A stretch of 64,000 bases of DNA from Rhabditophanes sp. KR3021. Taxonomy: Eukaryota; Nematoda; Chromadorea; Rhabditida; Alloionematidae. The notes beneath the pieces were generated by a model, which saw nothing but the letters and a program-made list of their open reading frames with translations, made no database searches and was not told the origin of the DNA. Location: NCBI GenBank assembly GCA_963281155.1, contig CAUJLY010000003.1, forward strand, positions 4,650,001-4,714,000, given 5' to 3'. Of this stretch, positions 48,697 to 64,000 are shown one piece after another; position 1 is the first letter of the stretch; each line of letters starts with the position of its first letter. The position numbers and the translations under genes were made by a program.

Positions 48697-49531
48697 ATGA
48701 CAGGAACAGAACGTAAAACTTTTCAAAAGTATTACCCTCCGGATTTTGATTCTAATAAGCTACCAAAGATCAAAAATAAGAGGGCCAATTTTTTTATTCA
48801 ACGTGTAATGACACCATATAATATGCAATGTAATGCATGTAAAGAATATATTTACCAGGGTAAAAAATTCAATATGAAGCGTGAAACGGTCCAAGGAGAA
48901 ACATATTTAGGCTTAGCGTTGTTTAGGTTCACATTCAAGTAAGTTAAATATGTAAACAACTTTATAATTACATTATTTTAGGTGTCCTAATTGTCTTGCA
49001 GAAATCAAGTTTAAAACTGATCTTGAAAATTGTAATTACGAAGCTGAGTCCGGAGCCACAAGATTATTTGAAGCGTACAAACTTTTCCAAGATCAGAAAA
49101 AAGCTGCCGAAGAGAAAGAAGAAGCCGATGCCGCAGATCCAATGAAAATGTTAGAGAAGAGAATTCAAGCCAGTAGAAATGAAATGGAAGCTGTAAATAA
49201 GTTGGAAGAACTAAAGGAAGTGAATCGTAGAAATATGATGCTTGACGTGGGAGAAATAGTTCGTACCAAGCAAATGAATGTAAATGAAGAACTTTCTCGA
49301 CAAGAGAAAGAAGATGATGAAGAAGCAAAACGCATGTTTGAAAAGCCTTCAACGTCGACTGTTTTTATTGCCGAGGAAATTATAGAAGAGGTCATTGAGG
49401 AAGAACTAAAGCCAGAAGTAATACTAGAGCCTGGACTCGATAAAAGTGTTGGACCTAAAAGAAAACGAGAGCCCAGTGCTCAGGCAAAGCTGTTGAAAGG
49501 AATAATCAAAAAAGCAAAGAATCCTTCTTAA
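48697..49531 (+). CDS. YJU2: Splicing factor YJU2 (CCDC94)
   Basis: Two exons, 48697-48938 and 48982-49531, separated by a 43-bp intron, 263 residues. The N-terminal YJU2/CWC16 domain is clear: KYYPPDFDSNKLPKIK, NMQCNACKEYIYQGKKFN, ETYLGLALFRFTFKCPNC and EIKFKTD. The two CxxC pairs form the zinc site. A helical Glu/Lys-rich region follows (ADPMKMLEKRIQASRNEME), and a basic nuclear-signal-like end (GPKRKRE). YJU2 enters the spliceosome near the branch helix and promotes the first transesterification step. It is shorter than the human protein (323 residues) because the C-terminal tail is reduced. Convergent with URI1, 88 bp between the stops. Confidence 0.95.
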
Positions 49532-49619
49532 TACAGTTAATTGTGTCAATTATGAATTTGATTTCATTTATTTTAAATAATAAAAAGCTGGACCACACAT
49601 TATTTTGAAAACAATATAA

Positions 49620-50822
49620 TTACTTATTCATTCTGCTTGCTTTGAATCTTGAAACTGGCTTAGTTGGAGCTACATTAACAGCACTAGTATCTTGAACTTG
49701 GAGCTTTTCATCAATAAAAATTTTTTCGACAAACTTGTGACTGAATACCTCTTCAGTAATTGGCTGGAAGTGAACTTTATTCTCTTCATTCATTCTTTTG
49801 ACAGCTTCATGATTAATCGGAGAAGGCTTTTTATTTGATAAAATACTTTTTAATTCAATAGTAGGGCTTTCAACCTTTTCGTAGTCTGCTTTTCTGTCCA
49901 TATTATCAGTATATTCAAAAGACTTTTCCTCATTCCATCTCAGCTTCTTCTTAGTTGAAACTTCGACAATGTTGGCTTCCACTATTTCAGGTTTTGGGGT
50001 ATTGCTTTCCCCGATATTAACTTCAGCCACATGTTTTTGTTTATCTCCGTTTAAAGTTTGTATATATTTGGCTATAACATCCGCTTTTGGATGGGCCGCA
50101 ACATAATTTGCCAAGTCATCGACTATCTCATTGTTCATAATTGTTTCATCCTCAGACATGTCGTCATCTGAATCCAAGTCTTGAGGTAACTGAGTTGTTA
50201 GAGCAGCATTATTCTTTGCTTCGCCATCATACTCCTCCTCACTTTCGTCTATCTCTTCGTCGGATGCTTCTTCCATCTTGTCCAAATATTCCATCAATTC
50301 TAAATACTTTTCTTGATTAACACTTTGAGGTTTATTTTCTAAGTATCTTTGCCTCTTGGTTTCCTCGGTATCTTCAACATACTCTTCAATGATATCAACA
50401 ACATCCTTTGATTTATTATAGAAATCATTGCCAAACGAAATTTCTTTCTCAATGTTTGTTATGCCTCCCTGGAATTGTTCGACCCTATTTCTAAGCAATT
50501 CTAATCTTCTTCCAATCATTGCACATGCATCATGGGCGCTAGCTTCAACAAAATAGTCTGCTCCCAGCATAACAGTATATTTATTGGTATTAACTAATTT
50601 GCCAGGGAAGAAGGCAACATTTCCTAGTGGTACCCAAATATCAGCTGATAATTTCTTTTGAAAACCTTCAATCTGCTTGATAACATTTTCCAGCTTTTTA
50701 ATTTGCTTATTTTCTTCCACTATTGTCTCATTTATAGCTTTTATTTTAGCATGAGCGTATTTTTGGAATATTTCATAATTTTTAGCTTCAGCTTCTTGAA
50801 AAATGGGCTTGGCAATCGACAT
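49620..50822 (-). CDS. URI1: Unconventional prefoldin RPB5 interactor (URI1)
   Basis: A single-exon gene of 400 residues on the minus strand. The N-terminal alpha-class prefoldin domain has two coiled coils around WVPLGNVAFFPGKLVNTNKY and VMLGADYF. An acidic middle (EEASDEEIDESEEEYDGEA) and a conserved C-terminal box, KPVSRFKASRMN, follow, as in human URI. URI is part of the R2TP/prefoldin-like complex that helps assemble RNA polymerases through RPB5. The repeated SxLSNK-type segment near residue 330 (ELKSILSNKK) is also found in the family. It lacks introns, unusual in this window. Downstream it faces YJU2. Confidence 0.92.
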   Translation of the reverse strand: MSIAKPIFQEAEAKNYEIFQKYAHAKIKAINETIVEENKQIKKLENVIKQIEGFQKKLSADIWVPLGNVAFFPGKLVNTNKYTVMLGADYFVEASAHDACAMIGRRLELLRNRVEQFQGGITNIEKEISFGNDFYNKSKDVVDIIEEYVEDTEETKRQRYLENKPQSVNQEKYLELMEYLDKMEEASDEEIDESEEEYDGEAKNNAALTTQLPQDLDSDDDMSEDETIMNNEIVDDLANYVAAHPKADVIAKYIQTLNGDKQKHVAEVNIGESNTPKPEIVEANIVEVSTKKKLRWNEEKSFEYTDNMDRKADYEKVESPTIELKSILSNKKPSPINHEAVKRMNEENKVHFQPITEEVFSHKFVEKIFIDEKLQVQDTSAVNVAPTKPVSRFKASRMNK

Positions 50823-51169
50823 AGTAGATAGAGTAAATGTAAGCAGAAAATTTGAAATAATATCAAGTTAGGAATCTGCTGCAGCAAAGAGTGGAATGTA
50901 GTCTCTTCTAAATAGCTGTGTAGTGCAATATAAAGATCTTTTCAAAAATGTTATGAAGTCAAAAGAATCACAAAATATGAATAAGATGGAATTATTTAAG
51001 TATGCTAAGTTGTATTGTTGGGTAAAATATCACTCAAATTGTTCAGAGTCTTTAACAATGATATAAGTATAGATTTTTTATACTAATTTATTTTTTTAAT
51101 ATTAATAGAAGAATTACAATTTTATAATAATCATTCATTTATAATTGATAGTTTTAGCATATTATTTGA
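50823..51169. other. Short intergenic region
   Basis: 347 bp between the URI1 start and the end of the next minus-strand gene. No coding frame. Presumed URI1 promoter. Confidence 0.45.
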
Positions 51170-52720
51170 TTAAACAGGGTGCAACCAAGTGTTCGTCATT
51201 TCAAAGACTATGAAACCACAAAAACTAATTACAAGTGTATCTGTAATAACTCCTATTAATGGTATGCTCCATTTGACCGCAGGTGTTTGTTCCTTGTAAT
51301 ACGTAGATGGCAAAGTAAGGTAATATCCTATTTCAAATTGGCTTTTGGAGAAATTATTATAGTATGGGCAAACATAGAGTCCATAATTCATCGGCCTTAT
51401 CTTATTGATAATGACGCCACGAGGATTTTGCATAATTTTCATATTGAAGAATTCATTGTTATATGTTAGGACTCGTCTTATCTACTTCCAAAGTGATTTC
51501 TGAAGTTGAATGAACTAGCTTTTTCATTGACAAATCAGCAAGTCCAGGATAGTTTGAACTACCGTACTGTCTTACAGAACAGTGTAACTCCAATTTTTTC
51601 ATTTTGCTGTCGATGGTGAGTACATCATTTGAAAATTGTCTCAACTTTCCATTATAAAATCAGCTAATCTCAATCCAGTGTTGAGAAGATTTCTTACCTT
51701 CAATAAGGTAATGATGATCGCTTTTGCTCGTCTTGTTTGTTTTCGGATCTGTATAAATACAACGTAAATTCCTTCTTTTTCAGGAGCAATGTTATCAATT
51801 GTGTACAAATTAATAAAATTCGTTCTCTGCACTCTATAGATAGCTTTTGAGACAACATGGCCCAAGTCTATTTTCTTTCCTGTTTCCTTGACCGGATCTT
51901 TTTGAGGATGAAAGACAAGTCTTACATTAAAATCCGACCCTTTCCATTTATCCACACAAACGAATGACGGCGATTCCATAGCTTTATACATCTCTACATC
52001 AACTCCTGTGCTAGTTGGAATATTCCAATATTGCTTTTTTTGAGTTGCAGTAAGTCTTCACCTGGTTTAGAAGAATGTGTCACGGGCAGAGTATACTCAA
52101 GCTCAACAAAGGTAGCTTGAAGATTTTGGTTATATGTTGGTATATGAAAAGCTGTATCATCAATTTTTTGTTCAATCCTTTAACAAATTTCTTAATTTTG
52201 TAGCGTAAAGCATGCTCTTTCCCATAGAAATGATGTTTTGGATGAAATATGGCAGTAATCTGAAAATCGAGTGCATTCTTAGTATCGGGTGGCAACTTTG
52301 CAAGATCAATGGTACATTTAGGAACGGCAGAGCCTTCAGACCCTTTGTTGCATTAGGAAATTGGAAGTTAATTGAGGAATCTTCTTCATAGCAATTCCAC
52401 TCCAACCAACTCTTAATACCGGTCTTCATTTTATCCAATTCGGATGTAGAAATTATCAAAGCAATCTGCAATAGCAGACACGATAGTTTGAATAAAGCAT
52501 ATTGAACTAAAACAATTATTAAGATATTAACTAAATATACAAAACATACCAGTTCAATGTGATATCGTAAATGAAGACAAGTTCTGGGTTTCAAAGTTTC
52601 AGCGAGAATGAAAATGAATTTCAGAAAATCAAAATGATGTAAGATTATGAAATGTGCAGTCTTGTATATATGAACTATATTGAACATTGAGTTCAAAATT
52701 TGCCTTGTAATATTATTCAA
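51170..52720 (-). CDS. Uncharacterised membrane glycoprotein with two similar domains; model incomplete
   Basis: The minus strand shows consecutive coding segments in changing frames: a hydrophobic leader and SWLEWNCYEEDSSINFQF (to about 52330), KCTIDLAKLPPDTKNALDFQ (about 52320-52180), TFVELEYTLPVTHSS (52175-52040), SFVCVDKWKGSDFNVRLVFH (51991-51690), DVLTIDSKMKKLELHCSV (51620-51460) and an end with one TM helix (PLIGVITDTLVISFCGFIVF, stop 51170). At least two changes fit short introns: 50 bp ending at about 52029 and 53 bp at about 51690-51638, both with AAAG acceptors. The others look like frame shifts. FQITAIFHPKHHFYGKE and FNVRLVFHPQKDPVKETGKK suggest two related beta-rich domains. Family not recognised. 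Confidence 0.5.
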
Positions 52721-52951
52721 ATTTTATGAACCCATTTACTTCAATTGGGAAATATAGTGCACTGGAGTGCTTTACGTACATGTATTAAGTACTTTTAAGA
52801 ATAATTATAGTACCTTTGAATCAGTTACTTTTATTAGTACTAGTCAACTATGATTCATCAAAAATAATTTACGGTGAAGGGTAAAAGAAGTCAATTATTA
52901 TTAATTTACTTTTTCAGACCTGTGAACAAGAAGGGCAACACAATTATTTAT

Positions 52952-56264
<3,313 letters not shown>

Positions 56265-56286
56265 TTTTAATTACAAGTCATTAGGG

Positions 56287-59200
56287 CTAAAAAACATTGG
56301 GTAAAGTAGCAGCATCATCTTTACTTTTTGCTATTAATCGCTTAATAACTTCATCCTGGTCTACAAAATCAAAGACATATGGGGCTGAAAATAAAATGCC
56401 TATAGTTCCTCCAAGCGTTATACCAAAAAATATCAGTAATAGTAGACGATCTATAACCATGCTGATATACTTAAAATCATCCTTGACTTTTTTGCTACCC
56501 ATTTCTGATTTCATATGTTCAGCTATAAAAGCAATAGATTCCACCGTTTCTTTCATATTTGCAGACAGGCCTGAAAGTTCGTCTCTCACTGAAATGTTTC
56601 TATTGAAGCATCCTTTGCCATTTGGACCGGAATTAGTAGCATAAGCGGTAGAAGGATGAGGTTCCCTTCCTCGTATAATTGAGTTGTTATTTAATGTTGG
56701 CGAATTGATGAAAGTAGATTCCTCTTCATTGCCATCATATTTGAATGAAAAGGACGGCGACGGTACAAATTTGTCATTAAATTCATTCATTGAAAATGAA
56801 ACATTCTTAAGAGATCCATTTTTAGGGAATTTATTGTCGAGACTAGTTAAAGGTTTTTTCATTGACATTGTTGTATTTCTCTTAAGCACTATATTGCCAA
56901 CTTTTTTCATAGATAAAGTCTTTCGTAGATTTCCAAAGGATGTTTTTCCTTTAAAGAATTTATTTTGACTAGAACTTTCGTTAGTTACTTTAGGGGATAT
57001 GTTTTTATTTATCCCCAAATTGCTAAAAGGGAGCATTGTTGCGGCAATAGATGGCATTAATAAGCTAGCATCAAATATTTCTTCGGCATTGTATTCTTCA
57101 ACAAAGAATCCATTAAACACTAAAAATATAAATACAAATAGTAAGAATAAGAAAGTGGGTATTTATTATTTACCAGGAATTCGGGCAGGCCTTTCCATTA
57201 ATAAAATCCGAGGAAGAAATTCTAGGAAAAGAGTTTTAGCATATTTAGGCAACTGGTGTGTTGTGTCAGACCGGAAATAAACGTTGATAACTATGACCGT
57301 TGACATAATTGTGATTATATTCAGAACAAAGGTAAATAAAAGATATTTGGCCATCAAGGGGATTTTGTCAGAGGTTGGAGGAAGTAGTTTGCTTACTAAA
57401 AGTAAGAATACAACAATAGCAAGTAGCAGCGAAGTTGTCAAGCTGATCTTTTCATTACACTCTGCTGGCAAGTAAAAAACACAGATGTTTAAAAAGCTCA
57501 TCAGAACTGTTGGGCAAATTAAAATCACTGAGTAAAAAAGACTCTTCCTCCTAATCACAATTTGAAAATGGACTCTTGATTGCTTATCTACTAGTTCACC
57601 TACAAAGGGAAACATATTATCAAAATAAAAGAGGAATGCTACCTGGAGCAGCGATCAAATCCCATATACTACTAGTTGAGTAATCATTAAGTTCCACGCT
57701 TCTTTTATTCCCATACCAATTAAATTTTATCTCGTCTTGATATGTCCAGCTGCCAAAAATTAGAGTGCATACCTAAATTATGTATTAAGAAACAATAAAA
57801 ATGTAATACCTGTTCATCGAATGGGAAAAACTCGACGTCAATTCTGCAGAAAGATTTGAAAATTGCCGGTGGTACCTGTTTGTATGATTAATAAGTGGTG
57901 ATATTAAATACAGAAAATCAAAATGGAATATATAATAACTTTTATATTTTGTTATTATCTTAAGCCGATCAAATTATCGTTTTTGATTCTCTGTATATAA
58001 ACAGCGCATCGTCCGATGCCTTATATAAATACATGACTCCAAGTAAAGATCTAATTTATTTAAAGATTACCCAAGTGATATCTCCTTTATAATCAACAAC
58101 TGCGTTTGAAAGATACGACGTTTCGTACATGCCATCACAATTGTTAAATAGAACCACATCCGGCTGCCAGATCCTGTCAATAGCTACTCTCAGACTTTCA
58201 ATTCCTCCATAATCACTTGGATTCCAATTGAATTGGCAGTCGTTCCAAGCCAATGTAAGCCAAACATTTGTCTACACAATTAATTTATTATCACAAGCTT
58301 ATTTTGTAGCACAAAAAGTGTATTTTATAGCAAAAATGGTTTTGCAACGCAATTATGTCTTCTTCTAGCGCTATAAGATTCTGCATACGCAAAAGTGAGT
58401 TTAAATTACAAAATTAGACTTGTGTGCATTTCCAAACAATCGTTATCTCCACATCACAATATTTTTAAAAATAAGGTCTTCAAAATGAATGTTTGTTAAA
58501 TTCTTTGAGCTAGTGATAAGTGAACACACTGCATAACATATTGTATTGGGGATAATACACGTATAACAGCCTTGACTGATAATAATCAACAAAGTTCTCA
58601 CACAACCCACGAATTTGATAAAGGCTCATGATTACGTGAATTACACCTATTTACTAAAATTCAGTTCTAGTTAGGGCTCATCAAACTCTCACCATATTAT
58701 AAAAAGCTACATAAGCTAAGGTAAAACTCACTTTGCGTTTGTATAAATTGTCATTTAGTGGTCACTCTTTTAGCCAAGGTACTAAAACTAATGTAGGCAG
58801 TTAACTGGCATCTTGGCATTAATGAAGAAAGAGTAGGTAGCAATGATGTATGCATCACCATTTTGCTGCTCAGATTCTTTCTTGTTAGACTTGAGTAAGA
58901 GCCTACAATTAAACACCACTACCCATCCTTTCCAAATTTAGTTATGGAGAGATAACGCAAAAGTATCAAAATATTAATGCATATGAAATTTACTCTTATT
59001 CTACAAATCTACTTTTACGCTAGGAATAATCATTTTTGGATATAAGTATATTATTTTGTGGAACGAAATAGAATTGGCATTACCTGCATAACCTGATTTT
59101 TCTCATCGATATTTATCAACAAAATTAAGGCAATTCCAAAATCCACAACTATGGATGTTTTATTCCCACAGGGTAATGGGTGAATTAGACGATTGTAATC

Positions 59201-59475
59201 CTTAAACATATCAATAGCCAGTCGTTCTTCATCATCATTGATGGCAAAAGCCACTGCAAGGAATTGTAATAAATAAATGTCAACAATGACTTACTTCTTT
59301 CATTATGAGCTTGTCTGCGAGATCGTGGCTTCTTTATTAACTGATACCTCTCATCAGGTTCTTTTTCATTCCGGATTTTTTCCATTGCCATTATATCTTT
59401 TATTGAAGCGTTTACATGCCCAAATATATTGCATAGCACAAAATAAACAAATATACTTGAACTTTTTGCAAGCAT
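56287..59475 (-). CDS. Nicotinic acetylcholine receptor subunit, non-alpha, with a large cytoplasmic loop
   Basis: Seven minus-strand exons: 59475-59295, 59253-59084, 58271-58071, 57875-57810, 57772-57643, 57599-57174 and 57119-56287, 668 residues. A signal peptide ([18 protein letters not shown]) is followed by an unusual 40-residue charged stretch with RSRRQ. Then come [32 protein letters not shown], the Cys-loop [15 protein letters not shown], and TM1-TM3 ([20 protein letters not shown] as TM2). A long Ser/Asn/Lys-rich loop of about 220 residues and TM4 ([20 protein letters not shown]) end it. No vicinal Cys pair in loop C, so it is non-alpha. Similar to its downstream neighbour, from which it probably arose by tandem duplication; loop sequence has diverged entirely. 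Stop codon 22 bp before the next gene's start. Confidence 0.92.
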
Positions 59476-61386
59476 TTATATCTAACACCAAATTTCAAAT
59501 ATTTATAAGGTCAAGCTGAGGAATTAATAATAATAGTTAGCTATACAACAAATATACAATCTATGTGAGTAGTACTTTGCAAACTCATCTGTCATCCTCG
59601 AACGGATGTTACTCAAAAAAGGAGCTGATAAATCTTGGGAATTGGCTGTATGGATATTTATGTGTCAAAAAGTTTTTATGAACATGATAAAGTTGAGTGA
59701 TAATATTTATGGGATGGAAAAGTAAAGAAAGGATAATATTTAATGCTTTTAAACTAATCTAACATACAAATATTTTCTCCACAACAACATAAAAGTGTAT
59801 AAAGTTAATTGGTGAAAGTCTTTTGGTTGAACATAATTTATCACATTTCCTTTTAACAATCTTCTGTTGATATAAATTATACGAATAATGAAGAGGAGGG
59901 ATAGGGAAATGTGGTTATGTCCTTAATTGACTAAAAATAGAAAAAGTAAGGACCTATAATTGGGGCTTTGTTTCTCTACTAATTAGATACAAATTACTCA
60001 AAAGTAAAGTGACTTTACTCTAAAATTAAAAATAAATATTGATACAATTCCAAATTAATACAAAAAACAAATGGCAAAGAAAGGTTTAGCGGCATTCTTT
60101 ACTAACTCTTGGCAGACCACAGCTGTCTTCCTTACATTAAAACAAATGAATTGACTTAAGGATGATACCAAATTTTTGTAGCATGTCAAGATATGTCACA
60201 AAATGCATTCATAAAAAGTGACGATTGATGGAGGAGGAATTTGCATAAAGATTTGTTTTTTAAACAGTAATGACTTGTAATTCTTGCTTATTTTTAAATA
60301 TTAATTTCGATTTATTTCTAACAACTTACATTTAACCAGCCTTGTAAAAAACATATTTTCAAATTAAATGACTAATTCACTGGAAATGATTGAACTTCAC
60401 AATTTCTTTAAGTATCATTTGAATATTAAAGTAATAATTGGTGGACTACAAAACTAACAAAGATAAGCAATATAAGTAAATTCGAGTGAAATAAGTTTGT
60501 TAAATAGTAATCTTAAAGAAAAAACGATATTTACATTTCAAATATCCTAGTATCACGCATACTTATCATGAACGCTTAACGTAATAAGGGGAAATATTTC
60601 GGTATGAATTATGGTTAAATTTCGTAGGGAATTGAAATTGTCTCACACTATTCTTTGAACCATCATTTTTTACTGTTTATGGGTGCATTTAAATAATAAT
60701 AATACTCAAAGATGAATATTTGATGTGCCTTCTTAGTATCTTTTTAAATAACGAGGATTTATTAAGCTTTTTGAGATAATAGACAGGAAATGGTAGCTCC
60801 TATTCAAATAAGGTAATAACAACCATAAATTATGGACCCTAAAATTATTCTTCTTATAAACACATCGCAATTATTAGCTCTGGCGATACTAAATTTAGCC
60901 TCTAAACAGTTTTCAAATATAAATTCTTGATCCACTTTAATTCTATATGGATTAAGAAGAATATATGCATAATAATAGGCAATAAGTATATTTGTATAAG
61001 ATAATTTTAAATATGAATGCGTTTATAAGGCTTGTAGGTTTATCTAATAATCTTCAAACTTGAAAAGGATGTAATTGATATTGGATGAGGGTAAATGATA
61101 AGAACATAACAACTTCTCGAATGATATTATTATTGGATGGAAATGAATAGTTATATAAGCCATTATTTTGAATTAAGAACATATTATAACCAAATTGGGA
61201 GTCATTAATTCTTTTGGAGTTCGCAATTGATACGATCGAAGATAAAAAATGTATTAAAATATAATCATTTGTTATATATTTTTATTATTAAAGTATTATA
61301 ACACAGATTACAAAAAGTATTGCATTGCAAAAGAAAGCATTCACTCGCACATAAATTATTATGCTTTACCCATATTATATCAATTT
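59476..61386. other. Intergenic region, 1.9 kb
   Basis: Between the alpha-type receptor gene stop and the start of the non-alpha gene pair. Very AT-rich with no coding frame on either strand; no RNA gene recognised. Presumed promoter of the downstream receptor pair. Confidence 0.5.
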
Positions 61387-63992
61387 TCATGCTAATGGTA
61401 TAGTTGTATCATAAATAGTTGGTGCTCTTAAAATAATCAAAATGATTCCCATGAAACAAGCCAATGTGAATATGATTAGAAAGACTCTATCCATCACTAC
61501 ACTGATATATTTCCAATCCTCTGTGATTTGTTGATCTTCTTCTTCGTTTTTCAAATGATCGGCGATATAGGTAACAGAATCTACTGCACTTTGAATTGGC
61601 GTATAAGGCTTTTCCGTGGCATTATGTGAAGTAGATGACGTTTGAGGATCATTGTCTATTTGTAACCCGAAGGGCAATTTACCCCTTTTGATAGTATTAT
61701 CTTCAGTTGCAGCATTTGCTATACTGCTACTAGACCCTGAATTAAGATTGGCTGATGTTGTATAATGTGGCGACAAATAATCCATTTGTTCAAATAAAGC
61801 AGATGTGTGATTGGATCTTGTGCTGTATTTACGATCATAAACACCGAAACTGGCTCTCGGTCGGCAAAATGATGGCTGAAAGGGTTTAAATGTTTAGGAT
61901 GATTGATAAGGGCTTAGGAAATGTTGGAATTGCAAAGTCATTGCTTTAATGCATAAAGATATGAAAAGATGTAACTTACTCTGGAATCGCTAGCTTTATT
62001 TGATCTATTATTATTTTTCTTTTTAATGGAAAAAGCTTGATGCAATATTGCTGAAACTTTGCGATTATCTCCATTAGTCGTTGTACCATCTTCACTTTTA
62101 TGTAGAGTTTTGACCTTTCTTTTCATACATAGTAATCGCGGTAAAAAATCAAGAAAGACTCGTCTAGTTAGTTTGGACATAGTATGAGTTGACGCTGACC
62201 GGTAGTGTACGTTCAAAGTAATAACAGTTACGATAACTGATAATGTTACCATAACCATAGTAAAAAGCAAATATTTTCCAATCAAGGGAATAACAAGGGA
62301 TGTCGACGGAATAATTTCGACAAGCAGCAAGAAGAATACAGTGAGAGAAATGAGAATTGAGATACATAAACTGATTTTCTCACCACCATCTGAAGGCAGG
62401 TAAAATACCAGGGCTGTTAGAAAACTAAAATGATATAAAATAAATATCTTACACTTAATCGTTTAATTGCAATTCTCATGTGCTTTCATGTGATTATTTT
62501 TTAAATCTGATTAAAGATAATGTTTGTAGTTTTGTGTGGCTATCTGATGCATATAAAATAATTTAAAATTTACCGATAGTATCTCAAAGGTGAAAATGTT
62601 TATTTTTCAGTTTAAATTTTCTTTTATGTCTTAAATTTTATGAAATTAGTCCATCCTGTAGTGCTACAATTTAAGCTATACAAACTTAAAGAAAGTTTTC
62701 TATAGATTTTTCATTAGTTTAAACCCTTCAAACTAATGTGTTTCATATATTTATCATGCAGCTTAACTATCTAATGATCAAAATTAAATTTAACTTCTGA
62801 GAATTAGTTAGGATATTTATTAAAAATGGGTTATATTAGGCAAAAAAGTATTTTTGATTTGTTAGACTACAAATTTCCTATTTTTAAACAATAATAATTT
62901 TACTGTACTTAAAATGATATTCTGCGTCTAATGACACCTATTGTAAGATCAGACAACGATTTTGTAAGTAATTTGTAAAATTGAGTTTTATATCGAATAA
63001 ACTTTATTAGGAAATTTGAGAATCATTTTTGGACATTTCAAAAATTATGTTTTACTAATATTGCTATATAAAAGCATCAAAGCTTATGATTCCAATTCGA
63101 ACGATAAATCTTAAGATACTATTTCTTTAAACTGCGCTAAAGTAAAAGCTATTCTCTTCTATTTAATGTTATTATAAGTTTCTATAAAAGTATTTTTGCA
63201 TGATTATACTGACTACACAAAATGTAAAAGAACATTTTCGAAGTGCAATGAGAATGTTTAATCAGATTTCAATAATAATCACCAAAACAACACTGAAAAT
63301 TGGAAATATTAAAAAATAACCCTAATTTTAAAAAGATTTAGCGTATTTTAATATTAAATGAAACAACTTGCCTGATACCAACGGATGGGATTATCAAGTT
63401 GATAAAGTAGAACAGATTCTTTCTACGTAAATGAATTTCGTAAGTCAAATCAACAAACGGAGATTCACAACAAGGATACAATTTTTCATGTCTTTTCCCA
63501 GGAACGCGTAAAATATCCCATTCAACGGAAGGATAATAATCACTTAAATCAATTCCTTTATCAACAATCCAGACTTTTTCAGCGTATTCTCCTTCATATC
63601 CCATAACTAATTCGGTGTCTTCTCTTTGCAAATGAGAATCTTTGTGTTTTAAGTCTACTTCCAAGCCTACAATGGTCCAAACATGAGAAAATTATATATA
63701 CGTGAATATTTAATTTGACATATTCTAAAATAGTATTCCGACAAAACTTATAAGACTACTCATAAACTTAATCTAAATCAAAGTATATATTTGATATAAA
63801 GTCAAAGACACTCCAATTAGATGATGTAATTATGAAAAATAATTATGTGCCAGGTCAATAAAATGTCTTGTAACTCGATTCTTATCTAAGCCATTTTTAT
63901 GGTTGTTATATTTTTTAGTGTTTGTGAATGTTACGCGCCTGAATATGTCCACGAGCCGAAGATAAGAGTACAAATCTGATCATCAAAAGGAA
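61387..63992 (-). CDS. Nicotinic acetylcholine receptor alpha subunit, UNC-38/UNC-63-like, 5' end cut by the window
   Basis: Minus-strand exons 63992-63939, 63666-63372, 62424-61980 and 61875-61387. Upstream exons (signal peptide, first half of the ligand-binding domain) lie beyond the window. The visible part begins in the Cys-loop ([19 protein letters not shown]). Loop C has the vicinal pair in [20 protein letters not shown], so this is an alpha subunit. TM2 is [20 protein letters not shown], followed by [10 protein letters not shown], a cytoplasmic loop, and TM4. The pattern is that of UNC-38, UNC-63 and ACR-6. Two introns have GC donors (one AG/GCAAGT, one atypical AG/GCGCGT at 63938). 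With the two non-alpha genes downstream, all on one strand, it could supply both subunit types of one pentameric channel. Confidence 0.92.
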
Positions 63993-64000
63993 CTGAAAAA

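Overview
This is AT-rich, intron-dense animal nuclear DNA, most likely from a nematode outside the Caenorhabditis group. The evidence is a serpentine-type chemoreceptor, a transthyretin-like secreted protein, a cuticlin-like ZP protein and three levamisole-receptor-type acetylcholine receptor subunits, alongside conserved animal housekeeping genes. Introns are often only 40-60 bp. Several gene models use GC-AG introns.

Layout, left to right: an LRR membrane protein (+); a TNNI3K-type ankyrin-repeat kinase (+); a myristoylated helical, possibly BAR-like protein (-); MED18 (-), divergent from the mitochondrial Obg GTPase GTPBP10 (+); a relic of a MULE transposase; a chemoreceptor GPCR (-); then alpha-tubulin, a D-aspartate-oxidase-like enzyme and an MPPED-type metallophosphoesterase in a closely spaced + strand row, with a SAMHD1-like HD-domain gene nested antisense in an MPPED intron. 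Next come an SGSM/TBC-8 Rab GAP (-) with an apparently intact MULE transposon in one intron, a CHIC1/2 homologue (-), a cuticlin-like ZP protein (-), a secreted Cys-rich protein (-), the splicing factor YJU2 (+), the prefoldin-like URI1 (-) and an uncharacterised membrane protein (-). The window ends with a cluster of three nicotinic receptor subunits (-), one of which carries a TTR-like gene (+) in an intron. Almost every coding exon could be assigned by reading frame, splice signals and family motifs.

The most unusual feature is a family of at least six diverged sequences carrying a LEM-3/ANKLE1-like GIY-YIG nuclease domain. All six lie inside introns of four unrelated host genes (TNNI3K, the GPCR, three introns of SGSM, and CHIC), and all six are antisense to their host. 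Some have their own spliceosomal introns, most are decayed, and two share a 5' leader. This looks like an intron-dwelling mobile or homing-like family that I cannot match to a named element.

Other points of interest: seven near-perfect 34-bp palindromes at the two ends of the MULE; a long hairpin filling a tubulin intron; two receptor genes only 22 bp apart on one strand; conserved genes broken by a single-base shift at short A-runs; and an SGSM homologue with no visible RUN domain.
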